From Flemingiibacterium sp045632605 (lineage in GTDB: Bacteria > Bacillota > Clostridia > Oscillospirales > CAG-272), in NCBI GenBank assembly GCA_045632605.1, contig JAZQXA010000129.1, positions 1-24,153 of the forward strand: a stretch of DNA of 24,153 nucleotides. The letters run 5' to 3'. Positions within the stretch are counted from its first letter, which is position 1, and each line of letters opens with the position of its first letter. The translations under genes and the position numbers were made by a program. The notes below the pieces were generated by a model that saw only the letters and a list, made by a program, of their open reading frames with translations, searched no databases and was not told where the DNA came from. Below are positions 15,668-23,301 of this stretch, one piece after another.

Positions 15668-16339
15668 GTGCGTATTTTGATTGCTGAAGACGAAAAGCTG
15701 CTGGCAAAAGCAATTGTGAAAATATTTGAAAAGAATAATTATTCCGCCGATGCTGTACACAACGGCGAAGATGCGCTGTTTTATCTGGAATCAAACAACT
15801 ACGATGTTGCTGTTATGGATATTATGATGCCGGTAATGGACGGTATCACTGCGCTGAAAAAGCTCCGTGCCGCAGGAAATTCCATCCCGGTTCTGATACT
15901 TACGGCAAAATCGGAGGTGGATGATAAGGTTCTCGGTCTTGACAGCGGAGCAAATTATTACCTCACCAAGCCTTTTGATGCAAAGGAGCTGCTTGCTACG
16001 ATCCGTGCTATAACCCGTTCTGCCGGCGAGGTCAGCACAAAAATTACATTCGGCAATATTTCTCTTGACCGTAGTACCTTCGAATTAACGTCTCCCACTG
16101 GCAGCTTCCGTCTTGCAAACAAGGAATTTCAGATGATGGAAATGTTTATGGCAAATCCTCATAATATCATATCCGCCGAACGTTTTATGGAAAAGATTTG
16201 GGGATACGATAATGAAGCGGAGATTAATGTGGTATGGGTATATATTTCCTATCTCCGCAAAAAGCTTGCAGCACTGGGCGCAGATATACACATTAAAGTT
16301 GCCCGCAATATCGGATATTCACTGGAGGAACTTCCATGA
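15668..16339 (+). CDS. OmpR/PhoB-type response regulator
   Basis: It has a receiver domain (1-115) and a winged-helix DNA-binding domain (about 125-222). Phosphorylation residues are complete: E7/D8 (AEDE), Asp51 in AVMDIMMP, Thr79 in ILTAKS, Lys101 in LTKPFD. The C-terminal part has the recognition-helix pattern VVWVYISYLRKKL and ends in IGYSLEE. GTG 15668 (223 aa) is chosen over the ATG at 15659: AAAGGA overlaps the ATG but stands 8 nt from the GTG, and the GTG gives the standard VRILIAEDE start. Its stop overlaps the kinase start (ATGA at 16336-16339), so the pair is translationally coupled. Likely target, by position, is the polyphosphate/CotH operon downstream. Confidence 0.94.
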   Translation: MRILIAEDEKLLAKAIVKIFEKNNYSADAVHNGEDALFYLESNNYDVAVMDIMMPVMDGITALKKLRAAGNSIPVLILTAKSEVDDKVLGLDSGANYYLTKPFDAKELLATIRAITRSAGEVSTKITFGNISLDRSTFELTSPTGSFRLANKEFQMMEMFMANPHNIISAERFMEKIWGYDNEAEINVVWVYISYLRKKLAALGADIHIKVARNIGYSLEELP

Positions 16340-17565
16340 TCCGCACTCTTAAACGAAAATTCATTCTTCTTTCCATGTTATCCCTGCTTGTCCTGCTCAG
16401 CGTAATCGTTGTTGGAATGAATATTCTCAATTATCAGTCGGTGATTGCAGAAGTTGACGATATTTTGGCTTTGCTCACGCAGAATAAAGGTACCTTCCCG
16501 GAATTTTTACCCGATCCGCAAGGCAAATTCCCGTTTGGTATGTCCCCCGAAACACCTTATGAATCCAGATTCTTTTCGGTACTGCTCAATCCCGAAGGCA
16601 ATGTTCTTCAATCCGATACGGGACGAATCGCCTCGGTAGATACCAAAACAGCCATTTCATATGCTTCTTTGGTGTTTGATTCCGAAAAAGAAAGCGGATT
16701 TATCGGGAACTACAGATTTGCTCGAAACGATGACGGAAAACTGACACGAATCATCTTCATCGACTGCGGCAGACGTCTGGAAGCATACCGCACATTTCTG
16801 ACAACCAGTATTACAATGGCTCTTACCGGATATCTGATTGTTTTCATTGTGGTTTTAATACTATCCGGTAAAATCATTCGTCCGATTGCCGAAAGCTATG
16901 AGAAGCAGAAACGCTTTATTACGGATGCAGGTCACGAGTTGAAAACACCGCTGACCGTCATTAATGCAAATGTGGATCTTTTGGAGATGGAAATGGAAGA
17001 TAACGAATGTCTTTCAGATATCCGTGTGCAGGCGGAAAAGCTGCGTTCTCTGACCAATGATCTTGTCACGCTGGCAAAGATGGAGGAGGCAGAAACGTCG
17101 CTTCCGATGATTGATTTCCCCATTTCCGAGATCACGGCAGACATTGCCCATTCATATGAAAAGCTTGCGGCAAATCAGTCTAAGCAGTTTACCTACCGTA
17201 TTCAGCCGTTGCTTACGCTGAAAGGCAATGACAAATCCATAGAGCGCCTTGCAGGTATTCTTTTAGATAATGCCTTCAAATACTCTCCCAGTGGCGGTAT
17301 TGTTCATACGGAACTCTCAAAGCAAGCGAAAACCATCGTATTTTCCGTATATAATACAACCGCATCCGTGATTACCAAAGAACAGCTCGACCACGTTTTT
17401 GACCGTTTTTACCGCATAGACACTTCCCGAAACTCGGAAACCGGAGGGCACGGAATCGGTCTTTCCATTGCTAAGGCAATTGTAGATACTCATAACGGTA
17501 AAATACAGGCATGGACGCAGGACGGACACTCTTTTGGAATCACTGTCACTTTTTTTGCCCCATAA
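16336..17565 (+). CDS. Sensor histidine kinase (HisKA class)
   Basis: This 409-residue kinase has TM1 at about 10-30, an extracytoplasmic sensor of about 125 residues (31-155), TM2 at about 156-177, then HisKA with the H-box FITDAGHELKTPL (His200) and an ATPase domain with N-box LLDNAFKYSP (Asn312) and G-box GGHGIGLSIAKA (370-381). No separate HAMP is obvious; the linker IIRPIAESYEKQKR is short. The sensor has no family I can name and contains a FFSVLLNPEGNVLQSD stretch typical of PAS-like extracellular folds. It phosphorylates the coupled response regulator. It ends in a strong terminator, so the downstream VTC operon needs its own promoter. Confidence 0.94.
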   Translation: MIRTLKRKFILLSMLSLLVLLSVIVVGMNILNYQSVIAEVDDILALLTQNKGTFPEFLPDPQGKFPFGMSPETPYESRFFSVLLNPEGNVLQSDTGRIASVDTKTAISYASLVFDSEKESGFIGNYRFARNDDGKLTRIIFIDCGRRLEAYRTFLTTSITMALTGYLIVFIVVLILSGKIIRPIAESYEKQKRFITDAGHELKTPLTVINANVDLLEMEMEDNECLSDIRVQAEKLRSLTNDLVTLAKMEEAETSLPMIDFPISEITADIAHSYEKLAANQSKQFTYRIQPLLTLKGNDKSIERLAGILLDNAFKYSPSGGIVHTELSKQAKTIVFSVYNTTASVITKEQLDHVFDRFYRIDTSRNSETGGHGIGLSIAKAIVDTHNGKIQAWTQDGHSFGITVTFFAP

Positions 17566-17571
17566 TATAAA

Positions 17572-17606
17572 AACCGACTGCATTTTTCTGCAGTCGGTTT
17601 CCTTTT
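17572..17606 (+). terminator. Intrinsic terminator after the histidine kinase gene
   Basis: An 11-bp perfect stem (AACCGACTGCA with TGCAGTCGGTT, loop TTTTTC) is followed by TCCTTTTG. It separates the two-component operon from the VTC operon. Confidence 0.88.
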
Positions 17607-17665
17607 GCAAACAATTATATACAAGGTGAAGGTATTGTGAATGTTTCTTGAATTCTTTCACCATC

Positions 17666-17696
17666 TTAACTTGATTTAAGTTTCGGGATATATACT
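17666..17696 (+). promoter_or_regulatory. Candidate activator-dependent promoter of the VTC-DUF4956-CotH operon
   Basis: TATACT (17691-17696) is a fair -10, but the -35 zone lacks a consensus hexamer. That zone instead holds a perfect palindrome AACTT-GATTT-AAGTT (17668-17682), and a second TTGA-containing stretch (TTCTTGAATT) lies about 23 bp upstream. This arrangement suits binding by an OmpR-type activator, for which the gene upstream is the obvious candidate. Inference only. Confidence 0.4.
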
Positions 17697-17730
17697 CCTT
17701 GCAACATTATGAAAGGAAGGATGATGCTCA

Positions 17731-18402
17731 TTGCAATTCAGACACGAGGTCAAGCACGAAATCAGCAGCCACGATATGCTGATTTTGCGGCAACGTCTTC
17801 AGGCTGTGATGAAACCGGACACACACGCTGTGAACGGCCAGTACAAAATACGCAGTTTGTATTTCGACAACCTTGACGATAAGGCACTCAGGGAAAAGCT
17901 GGATGGCGTAAACATCCGAGAAAAATACCGGATACGCCTCTACAATAACGATACTTCCATAATCCATCTGGAACGCAAGTTCAAGCACGGCGGTCTCGGC
18001 TACAAGGATTCCGCAACGCTAACTCCGGAGATGGCACAGGCAATCGCCGACGGTGATGTGGAATGGATGTCCCACAGTACCAACAAAGTGATTCTCGGGT
18101 TCTATACCCGAATAAAAAACGAGGGACTGTCCGCCAAGGTTATCGTTGACTACACCCGAGAGCCGTTTGTTTTCGGCCCGGGAAATGTCCGCGTAACGCT
18201 CGATTATAACATACGCACCGGAATGAGATGTACCGATTTTCTGAACCCCGAATGTGTGACTGTCCCCATTAAGGACTCTCCCTGTGTCCTCGAAGTAAAA
18301 TGGGACAACTACCTGCCCGATGTAATTCGGGATGCCGTTCAGCTGGACGGTAGAAGAAGCGCAGCCTTCTCAAAATATGCCGCCTGCAGAATGTATGACT
18401 AA
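17731..18402 (+). CDS. VTC-domain polyphosphate polymerase-like protein
   Basis: The 223-residue soluble protein is a lone VTC domain. VTC4 of yeast polymerises ATP gamma-phosphate into polyphosphate inside a tunnel lined by basic residues and closed by glutamate. The corresponding charged pattern is present: RHEVKHEIS (4-12), IRSLYFDN (R41), REKYRIRLY (R67, R69), LERKFK (E81, R82, K83), VDYTREPF (R143), VRVTLDY (R154) and VLEVKWD (E188, K190). It therefore looks catalytically competent. The start is a TTG at 17731 with GGAAGG 10 nt upstream; ATGs at 17721 and 17724 are out of frame. No SPX domain or membrane segment is present; the following DUF4956 gene could supply the membrane part. It is first of three genes in the operon. 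Confidence 0.9.
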   Translation: MQFRHEVKHEISSHDMLILRQRLQAVMKPDTHAVNGQYKIRSLYFDNLDDKALREKLDGVNIREKYRIRLYNNDTSIIHLERKFKHGGLGYKDSATLTPEMAQAIADGDVEWMSHSTNKVILGFYTRIKNEGLSAKVIVDYTREPFVFGPGNVRVTLDYNIRTGMRCTDFLNPECVTVPIKDSPCVLEVKWDNYLPDVIRDAVQLDGRRSAAFSKYAACRMYD

Positions 18403-18433
18403 AATATTATAAAATAAAGGAGCAACCAAAACC

Positions 18434-19105
18434 ATGAATTTTAACGATATCTTCAAATCAAGTTTCTTAGAAAACATATCCTCCATCAGCGTGCTGGATA
18501 TGCTGCTGACCCTCGTGCTGTCTTTCGGCATCGGTCTTTTCATCTTCCTCATCTATAAGAAAACCTATCAGGGTGTAATGTATTCCTCCACCTTCGGCAC
18601 CACGCTGATTGCGCTGACGATGATTACATCCGCTGTCATTCTCGCCGTAACATCCAATGTGGTTCTTTCTCTCGGTATGGTCGGTGCACTCTCCATCGTC
18701 CGTTTCCGTACCGCGATCAAAGATCCGCTTGACATCGCTTTTCTGTTTTGGTCAATTGGTGCCGGAATTATCCTCGCAGCAGGTATGATTCCGCTGGCAG
18801 TTATCAGCAGTGTAGTCATCGGTCTGATTCTTCTGTTCTTCGTTAACAAAAAATCCCATACCTATCCCTATATGGTCGTGCTTAACTGCGCAGGCCATGA
18901 TGCGGAAATCAAAGCAACCGAATTTATGAAGAAGTATGTAACTCGCTGTACGGTTAAGAGCAAATCCGCTGTCAAGGGTGCTCTCGAAATTAACATCGAA
19001 GTCCGCCTGAAGGAAGACAACACCGATTTCATAAATATTCTCTCCGAAATGCCCGGTGTAAACAGTGCGGTAATTGTTTCCTACAACGGCGATTACATGG
19101 GGTAA
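18434..19105 (+). CDS. DUF4956 membrane protein
   Basis: This 223-residue protein has about four helices in its first 135 residues (20-40, 55-75, 78-90, 105-135). Between the third and fourth is the signature GALSIVRFRTAIKDPLDIAF, which I associate with DUF4956. A soluble C-terminal domain of about 75 residues follows (MVVLNCAGHDAEIKATEFM to VIVSYNGD), with an alternating strand-helix pattern like an ACT or ferredoxin-like fold. Function is unknown. The family frequently stands beside VTC and CotH genes, which points to a shared job in polyphosphate handling or transfer across the membrane. AAAGGAG lies 11 nt before the ATG; the gene is 31 bp after VTC and 4 bp before CotH. Confidence 0.88.
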   Translation: MNFNDIFKSSFLENISSISVLDMLLTLVLSFGIGLFIFLIYKKTYQGVMYSSTFGTTLIALTMITSAVILAVTSNVVLSLGMVGALSIVRFRTAIKDPLDIAFLFWSIGAGIILAAGMIPLAVISSVVIGLILLFFVNKKSHTYPYMVVLNCAGHDAEIKATEFMKKYVTRCTVKSKSAVKGALEINIEVRLKEDNTDFINILSEMPGVNSAVIVSYNGDYMG

Positions 19106-19109
19106 TATA

Positions 19110-21377
19110 ATGTCAACAAGCAAGCATTTTGATAAGATCGCATGGGCCGTCACAGCTTTGATACTGGTTATCACCATTCTCTTTATGAACGGTGCGGCTC
19201 TCGGTATCGAAGTCATGGCACATACCATGGGATATGAAAACCGGTTGTTTGACAATACCAGGGTGCATACCATTGATATTGTCATGAACAACTGGGAGGA
19301 ATTTATCGCAAACGCCACCAGCGAGCAGTATTATGCCGCCAATGTGGTGATCGACGGCGAAGCCTACAAAAATGTAGGTATTCGCGGCAAAGGCAACACA
19401 TCTTTGTCAACCGTATCTTCCCTCGGAAGCGAACGGTACAGCTTCAAAATTGAGTTTGACCAGTACGATAGCTCCATTACCTATCACGGACTTGACAAGC
19501 TGAGTTTGAATAACTTGATTCAGGATACCACCATGATGAAGGACTATCTGACCTACACCATGATGAACGAATTCGGTGCGACGGCACCGCTGTGCAGTTT
19601 TGTGTATATTACAGTCAACGGCGAGGATTGGGGACTGTATCTTGCCGTGGAAGGCGTTGAAGACAGCTTCCTCGAACGCAATTACGGTGCAAACTACGGC
19701 GAGCTCTACAAACCGGACAGCATGAGCTTCGGCGGCGGACGCGGCAACGGCAAGGATTTCAGTATGGATGATTTTATGAACAAAAATGAGTCATCAAGCG
19801 AATCCGGCAAATCGTCAGGCGGCATGGCAATGCCGGATATGGGCGGTTTTGATCCATCCGCCGTGTTCGGCGGTAATATGCCCGATATGGGAAGCATTGA
19901 TCCTTCTCAAATACCCGAAGGATTTGGCGGTGAAATGCCAAGCATGGGCAATTTCGATCCTTCGCAGATGCAGGGGGATATGACGCAGATGCCTGATATG
20001 ACACGAGGAGAATCCGATTCTGAAAGCAGTGATAGATCTTCCTTCGGCGACGGTTTCAGCTTCGGCGGCATGGGAGGCTTCGGCATGGGCTCCTCCGATG
20101 TTAAGCTTCAGTATATCGATGACAGCATTGACAGCTATTCCAATATCTGGAACAATGCAAAAACAGATATAACAGAAAACGATCAGAAGCGACTGATTGA
20201 ATCTCTGCGTAAACTCTCGAACGGCGAAGAGATTGAATCTGTTGTGGATATCGAAGCAGTCATCCGTTATTTCGTTGTACACAATTATGTTTGCAACGGC
20301 GACAGCTACACAGGTTCAATGATTCACAACTATTATCTGTATGAAGAAAACGGACAGATGACAATGATTCCATGGGACTATAATCTGGCTTACGGCACCT
20401 TTCAGGGCGGCAACGGTCAGAGTACGGTAAACACTCCGATTGACGCTCCCGTATCCGGCGGTGTCGGTGAAGACCGTCCCATGTGGAGCTGGATTCTGTC
20501 TGATGAAAGCTACACCGAGCTGTACCACAGGTATTATGCCGAATTCCTCGAAACCGTTGATGTTCAGGGAATCATTGACAGTGCATATAATCTGATAAAA
20601 TCATATGTGGAAAAAGATCCTACTGCATTCTTCACCTACGAAGAATTTGAAAAAGGCATTGAAACTATGCGTAAGTTCTGCGAACTCCGTTCCAAAAGCA
20701 TTTCCATGCAGCTTGAAAACGGCGAAACCACAAGCAATATGAGCTATGTGGATGCGTCCAGCATTACCCTGTCCGATATGGGTTCTATGAGCGGTATGGG
20801 CGGAGGCTTTGGCGGCGGTATGCCCGGCAGAGATAACAGTAAAGATAATTTCGGCGGTCGTGGTTCGACGGATAGCAGCAATTCTGCCAAGCATAACACA
20901 GATGCAAGCACCTCTACCAATATGAACATTCAAGCCTCTTCCTCATCCCCCGCAGAAAGTATGCCCCAAAACAGTCAAATGCCTACAATGCCGGAGGGCT
21001 TCGATTCTTCGGAAATGCAAGGCGGTTTCAGCGGTCAAATGCCGAACATGGGTGAGATGCCCGAGGACTTTGACCCGTCACAAATGCCCGGAGATTTTGA
21101 TCCGTCGGCGATGCAAGGCGGTTTCAGCGGTATGTTCCCCGGCGAGTCTTCTGATGCATCAGATACTACGGCCTCGGATAATTCGGCGAACACCGATTCC
21201 GCAAACAACAGCAATCGCCCTTCCCGTGACAATATGCAAATCCCCGGTGGCAGTTGGGGTTCCGGTATGAACGGCATGGGTAATACTGTGCAGGGCAATA
21301 CCAACTTAATATGGCTTGCCGTATCTGTTGCGGTTCTTGGCGCAGCACTTATTGTTGCAAAGGTTTATAGATATTAA
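19110..21377 (+). CDS. Membrane-anchored CotH family kinase with Met/Gly/Pro-rich repeats
   Basis: The start at ATG 19110 (755 aa) has GGGG 8 nt upstream and lies 4 bp past DUF4956; the frame is open earlier, inside that gene. An N-terminal helix (10-34) and a C-terminal helix (732-750) anchor both ends, leaving the bulk outside. The CotH fold is clear: IRGKGNTSL (91-99), YSFKIEF (110-116, candidate ATP lysine), NGEDWGLYLAVEGVEDSF (170-187), GELYKPD (197-203), HNYVCNGDSY (391-400) and IPWDYNLAYG (420-429, metal Asp). CotH proteins phosphorylate spore-coat proteins in Bacillus. Two low-complexity regions interrupt it: an insertion at about 206-330 and a tail at about 553-730, both with MPxMGxFDPSQM units. 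They may be self-phosphorylation sites, linkers or metal-binding stretches. Confidence 0.93.
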   Translation: MSTSKHFDKIAWAVTALILVITILFMNGAALGIEVMAHTMGYENRLFDNTRVHTIDIVMNNWEEFIANATSEQYYAANVVIDGEAYKNVGIRGKGNTSLSTVSSLGSERYSFKIEFDQYDSSITYHGLDKLSLNNLIQDTTMMKDYLTYTMMNEFGATAPLCSFVYITVNGEDWGLYLAVEGVEDSFLERNYGANYGELYKPDSMSFGGGRGNGKDFSMDDFMNKNESSSESGKSSGGMAMPDMGGFDPSAVFGGNMPDMGSIDPSQIPEGFGGEMPSMGNFDPSQMQGDMTQMPDMTRGESDSESSDRSSFGDGFSFGGMGGFGMGSSDVKLQYIDDSIDSYSNIWNNAKTDITENDQKRLIESLRKLSNGEEIESVVDIEAVIRYFVVHNYVCNGDSYTGSMIHNYYLYEENGQMTMIPWDYNLAYGTFQGGNGQSTVNTPIDAPVSGGVGEDRPMWSWILSDESYTELYHRYYAEFLETVDVQGIIDSAYNLIKSYVEKDPTAFFTYEEFEKGIETMRKFCELRSKSISMQLENGETTSNMSYVDASSITLSDMGSMSGMGGGFGGGMPGRDNSKDNFGGRGSTDSSNSAKHNTDASTSTNMNIQASSSSPAESMPQNSQMPTMPEGFDSSEMQGGFSGQMPNMGEMPEDFDPSQMPGDFDPSAMQGGFSGMFPGESSDASDTTASDNSANTDSANNSNRPSRDNMQIPGGSWGSGMNGMGNTVQGNTNLIWLAVSVAVLGAALIVAKVYRY
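19830..20009 (+). repeat. Protein repeat region 1 in CotH (MPDMGxFDPS units)
   Basis: Within residues 241-300 the unit starting MP(D/S)MG-x-(F/I)DPS recurs three times (at 241, 257 and 276), followed by a shortened MPDMTRGES. Units are 16-19 residues, imperfect at the DNA level, so they are old rather than fresh duplications. Confidence 0.8.
20979..21134 (+). repeat. Protein repeat region 2 in CotH (MPxM..FDPSxMxG units)
   Basis: Residues 624-675 contain MPTMPEGFDSSEMQGGFSGQ, then MPNMGEMPEDFDPSQMPG and DFDPSAMQGGFSGM. They share the same building block as region 1, on the other side of the kinase domain. Confidence 0.8.
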
Positions 21378-21418
21378 AGCACTAAAAACACTGCCGAGAA
21401 ATCATAAAATCAAATCTT

Positions 21419-21462
21419 ATATGAACCCCGAAAGTTAGACTCTTTTGGGGTTCATATTTTTA
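21419..21462 (+). terminator. Long-stem terminator after the CotH operon
   Basis: A 16-bp stem (21419-21434 with 21442-21457, one G-T pair, loop TTAGACT) is followed by TTTTTATC. The sequence GAACCCCGAAAGTTAGAC also resembles an IS3-type transposon end; see findings. Confidence 0.85.
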
Positions 21463-21535
21463 TCTCAAATAGGTGGGCAAGAAAATCATAACACACGTGA
21501 ATTATCTACCGCAAATATTCTAATTAAAGAAAGCG

Positions 21536-21570
21536 CCGATGAGGAATCAAAATCTCATCGGTTGTTTTAT
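21536..21570 (+). terminator. Second terminator-like hairpin with no gene before it
   Basis: An 8-bp stem (CCGATGAG with CTCATCGG, 10-nt loop) is followed by TTGTTTTAT. It lies 74 bp past the first terminator and just upstream of the EamA promoter. It may be a backup terminator or what is left of a lost gene's 3' end. I see nothing else between 21463 and 21593. Confidence 0.6.
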
Positions 21571-21593
21571 ATCTGCTTATTTTCCAAATACTG

Positions 21594-21622
21594 TTGAAAA
21601 ATGGCAGATTTTGTGGTATACT
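21594..21622 (+). promoter_or_regulatory. Promoter of the EamA-SDR-AKR gene group
   Basis: TTGAAA (21594-21599) and TATACT (21617-21622) have a 17 nt spacer and precede the EamA start by 40 nt. Confidence 0.75.
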
Positions 21623-21662
21623 GGTCTCATAAAATCACATTATAAGGGGATTGATTTCTGTT

Positions 21663-22532
21663 ATGATTTGGATTATTGCTGCCATTATGTCCGCAGTATT
21701 TGCAGGACTTGCTTCTATACTCGCAAAATGCGGCATCAAAAAGACCGATTCCGACCTTGCAACCGCACTACGTACCATTGTTGTGCTTTTATTTTCATGG
21801 ATAATGGTGTTTGTTGTCGGTTCACAGCGGACTGTCACCGATATAAACCATGTGTCGCTTATTTCCCTCATTTTGTCGGGACTTGCCACGGGCGCATCGT
21901 GGATATGTTACTTTAAGGCGCTCTCCATGGGCGACATCAATAAGGTTGTTCCCATCGACAAGTCGAGCACAATACTAACCGTTCTTTTGGCAATCATCTG
22001 CTTTGGGGAAACCTCGAATCTTTTTATAAAGCTGATTGCCACAGCCATACTTGCAGCCGGAATTTTCCTAATGGTTGAAAAGAAAAAATCAGACGGTAAA
22101 TCCGCGGAAAAATCGTGGATTATTTACGCTGCCCTTGCCGCTGTTTTCGCTGCGCTGACATCCATTCTCGCAAAGGTCGGAATCGAGAACGTGGAGTCAA
22201 ATCTCGGAACGGCAATCCGTACTGCAGTTGTGCTTGTAATGGCATGGTGCATTGTTATTGCAAGGGGCAAGCACAAGAAACTTCGTAGCCTTGACAAAAA
22301 AGAACTGCTTTTTATATCATTTTCAGGTATTGCCACTGGTGCATCGTGGCTTTGCTACTACTACGCAATCGGGCATGGTCTTGTCAGTGTGGTCGTGCCA
22401 ATCGACAAGCTCAGTATACTTGTGACCGTGACGTTTTCCTATATTGTGTTCAAAGAAAAGCTCTCTAAAAAGGCGCTTCTCGGGCTTTTGCTTATGGTTG
22501 CAGGCACGCTGCTTATGACGTTTTTTAAGTAA
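21663..22532 (+). CDS. EamA family (DMT superfamily) transporter
   Basis: The protein has 289 residues from ATG 21663, with AAGGGG 13 nt upstream; a TTG at 21651 would place that site too close. There are about ten transmembrane helices in two similar halves: LASILAKCGIKKTDSDLATALRT-like in the first (about 18-40) and LTSILAKVGIENVESNLGTAIRT-like in the second (about 160-182), each followed by a GxATGASWxCY helix and a VVPIDKxSxxxTV helix. Such internal duplication is the hallmark of EamA proteins, which export amino acids, nucleotides or other metabolites. The substrate cannot be named. It leads a plus-strand group with the SDR (39 bp gap) and the aldo/keto reductase. Confidence 0.9.
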   Translation: MIWIIAAIMSAVFAGLASILAKCGIKKTDSDLATALRTIVVLLFSWIMVFVVGSQRTVTDINHVSLISLILSGLATGASWICYFKALSMGDINKVVPIDKSSTILTVLLAIICFGETSNLFIKLIATAILAAGIFLMVEKKKSDGKSAEKSWIIYAALAAVFAALTSILAKVGIENVESNLGTAIRTAVVLVMAWCIVIARGKHKKLRSLDKKELLFISFSGIATGASWLCYYYAIGHGLVSVVVPIDKLSILVTVTFSYIVFKEKLSKKALLGLLLMVAGTLLMTFFK

Positions 22533-22571
22533 GAGAATACTGTTTATAAAAATACAAAAAGGCAGGAGTTT

Positions 22572-23279
22572 ATGTTTGATTTCAAAGGTAAGGTTGCCGT
22601 TGTAACGGGCGGCGCACAAGGGATAGGTAAGTGCATCTGTGAAAAATTCCGTGAGACAGGCGCAAAGATTTGCGTTATCGACCTTCTCGATAACGATTAT
22701 TTCGTGGGCGACCTTGCTGACAAAAGCACGTTGGAAGCCTTTGCAAAAAAGGTCATAGACGATTATGGACACGTTGATTTTCTCATCAACAATGCCGCAC
22801 CGAAAATGTGCGGTATCAAAAACGGCAGCTACGAAGATTTCGAATACGCTTTGAAGGTAGGTGTTACGGCGCCCTTTTATCTCACGAAGCTATTTATGCC
22901 GTATTTTACGACCGGCGCGAGTATCGTCAACATATCATCCTCACGTGACCGAATGAGTCAGCCCGAAACCGAAAGCTACACCGCGGCAAAAGGCGGCATT
23001 TCCGCACTCACACACGCACTTTCTGTCAGCCTTGCCGGCAAAGTGCGCGTAAACTCGATTTCCCCCGGCTGGATAGACAATAACTACACCGTACATGAAG
23101 GCTCGGATGCAAGACAACAGCCTGTCGGAAGAGTGGGTAATCCGCCCGATATTGCGAATATGGTGCTCTATCTCTGCTCCGACATGGCAGGATTTATAAC
23201 CGGAGAGGATATATGCATCGACGGCGGTATGACAAAACAAATGATATACCACGGCGACCACGGTTGGACGCTGTCATAA
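22572..23279 (+). CDS. SDR family oxidoreductase
   Basis: This is a 235-residue classical SDR. TGGAQGIG is at 12-19, NNAA at 73-76, Ser123 in NISSSRDR, Tyr136/Lys140 in YTAAK and GFITGEDICIDGGM near the C-terminus. IDLLDN at the end of the second strand, with Asp at the cofactor-selecting position, suggests NAD rather than NADP. It is one of three SDRs in the window; their motifs and lengths differ enough that they are not recent copies. AGGAG precedes the ATG. An aldo/keto reductase gene follows after 22 bp. Together with the EamA transporter this could be a small carbonyl or sugar-alcohol metabolism and export group, but the substrate is not readable. Confidence 0.92.
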   Translation: MFDFKGKVAVVTGGAQGIGKCICEKFRETGAKICVIDLLDNDYFVGDLADKSTLEAFAKKVIDDYGHVDFLINNAAPKMCGIKNGSYEDFEYALKVGVTAPFYLTKLFMPYFTTGASIVNISSSRDRMSQPETESYTAAKGGISALTHALSVSLAGKVRVNSISPGWIDNNYTVHEGSDARQQPVGRVGNPPDIANMVLYLCSDMAGFITGEDICIDGGMTKQMIYHGDHGWTLS

Positions 23280-23301
23280 AAATAAAAGGAAGGATACAAA
23301 C

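Noticed and set aside
17721..17730. ATG codons at 17721 and 17724 as the start of the VTC gene
   Set aside because: Neither is in frame with the VTC domain; the TTG at 17731 is in frame and suitably spaced from GGAAGG.
20601..20933. Minus-strand ORF of 110 codons with His-rich stretches opposite CotH
   Set aside because: The composition is the antisense image of the Met/Gly repeats (ATG-rich becomes CAT); no independent signals.
19830..21134. Direct DNA repeats as CRISPR or mobile repeats
   Set aside because: The units are imperfect, lie in frame within a coding region and have no spacer structure.
3786..23279. Three SDR genes as recent duplicates
   Set aside because: Lengths (217, 270, 235) and motif variants (NNAG, HFAG, NNAA) differ strongly, so they are old paralogues.
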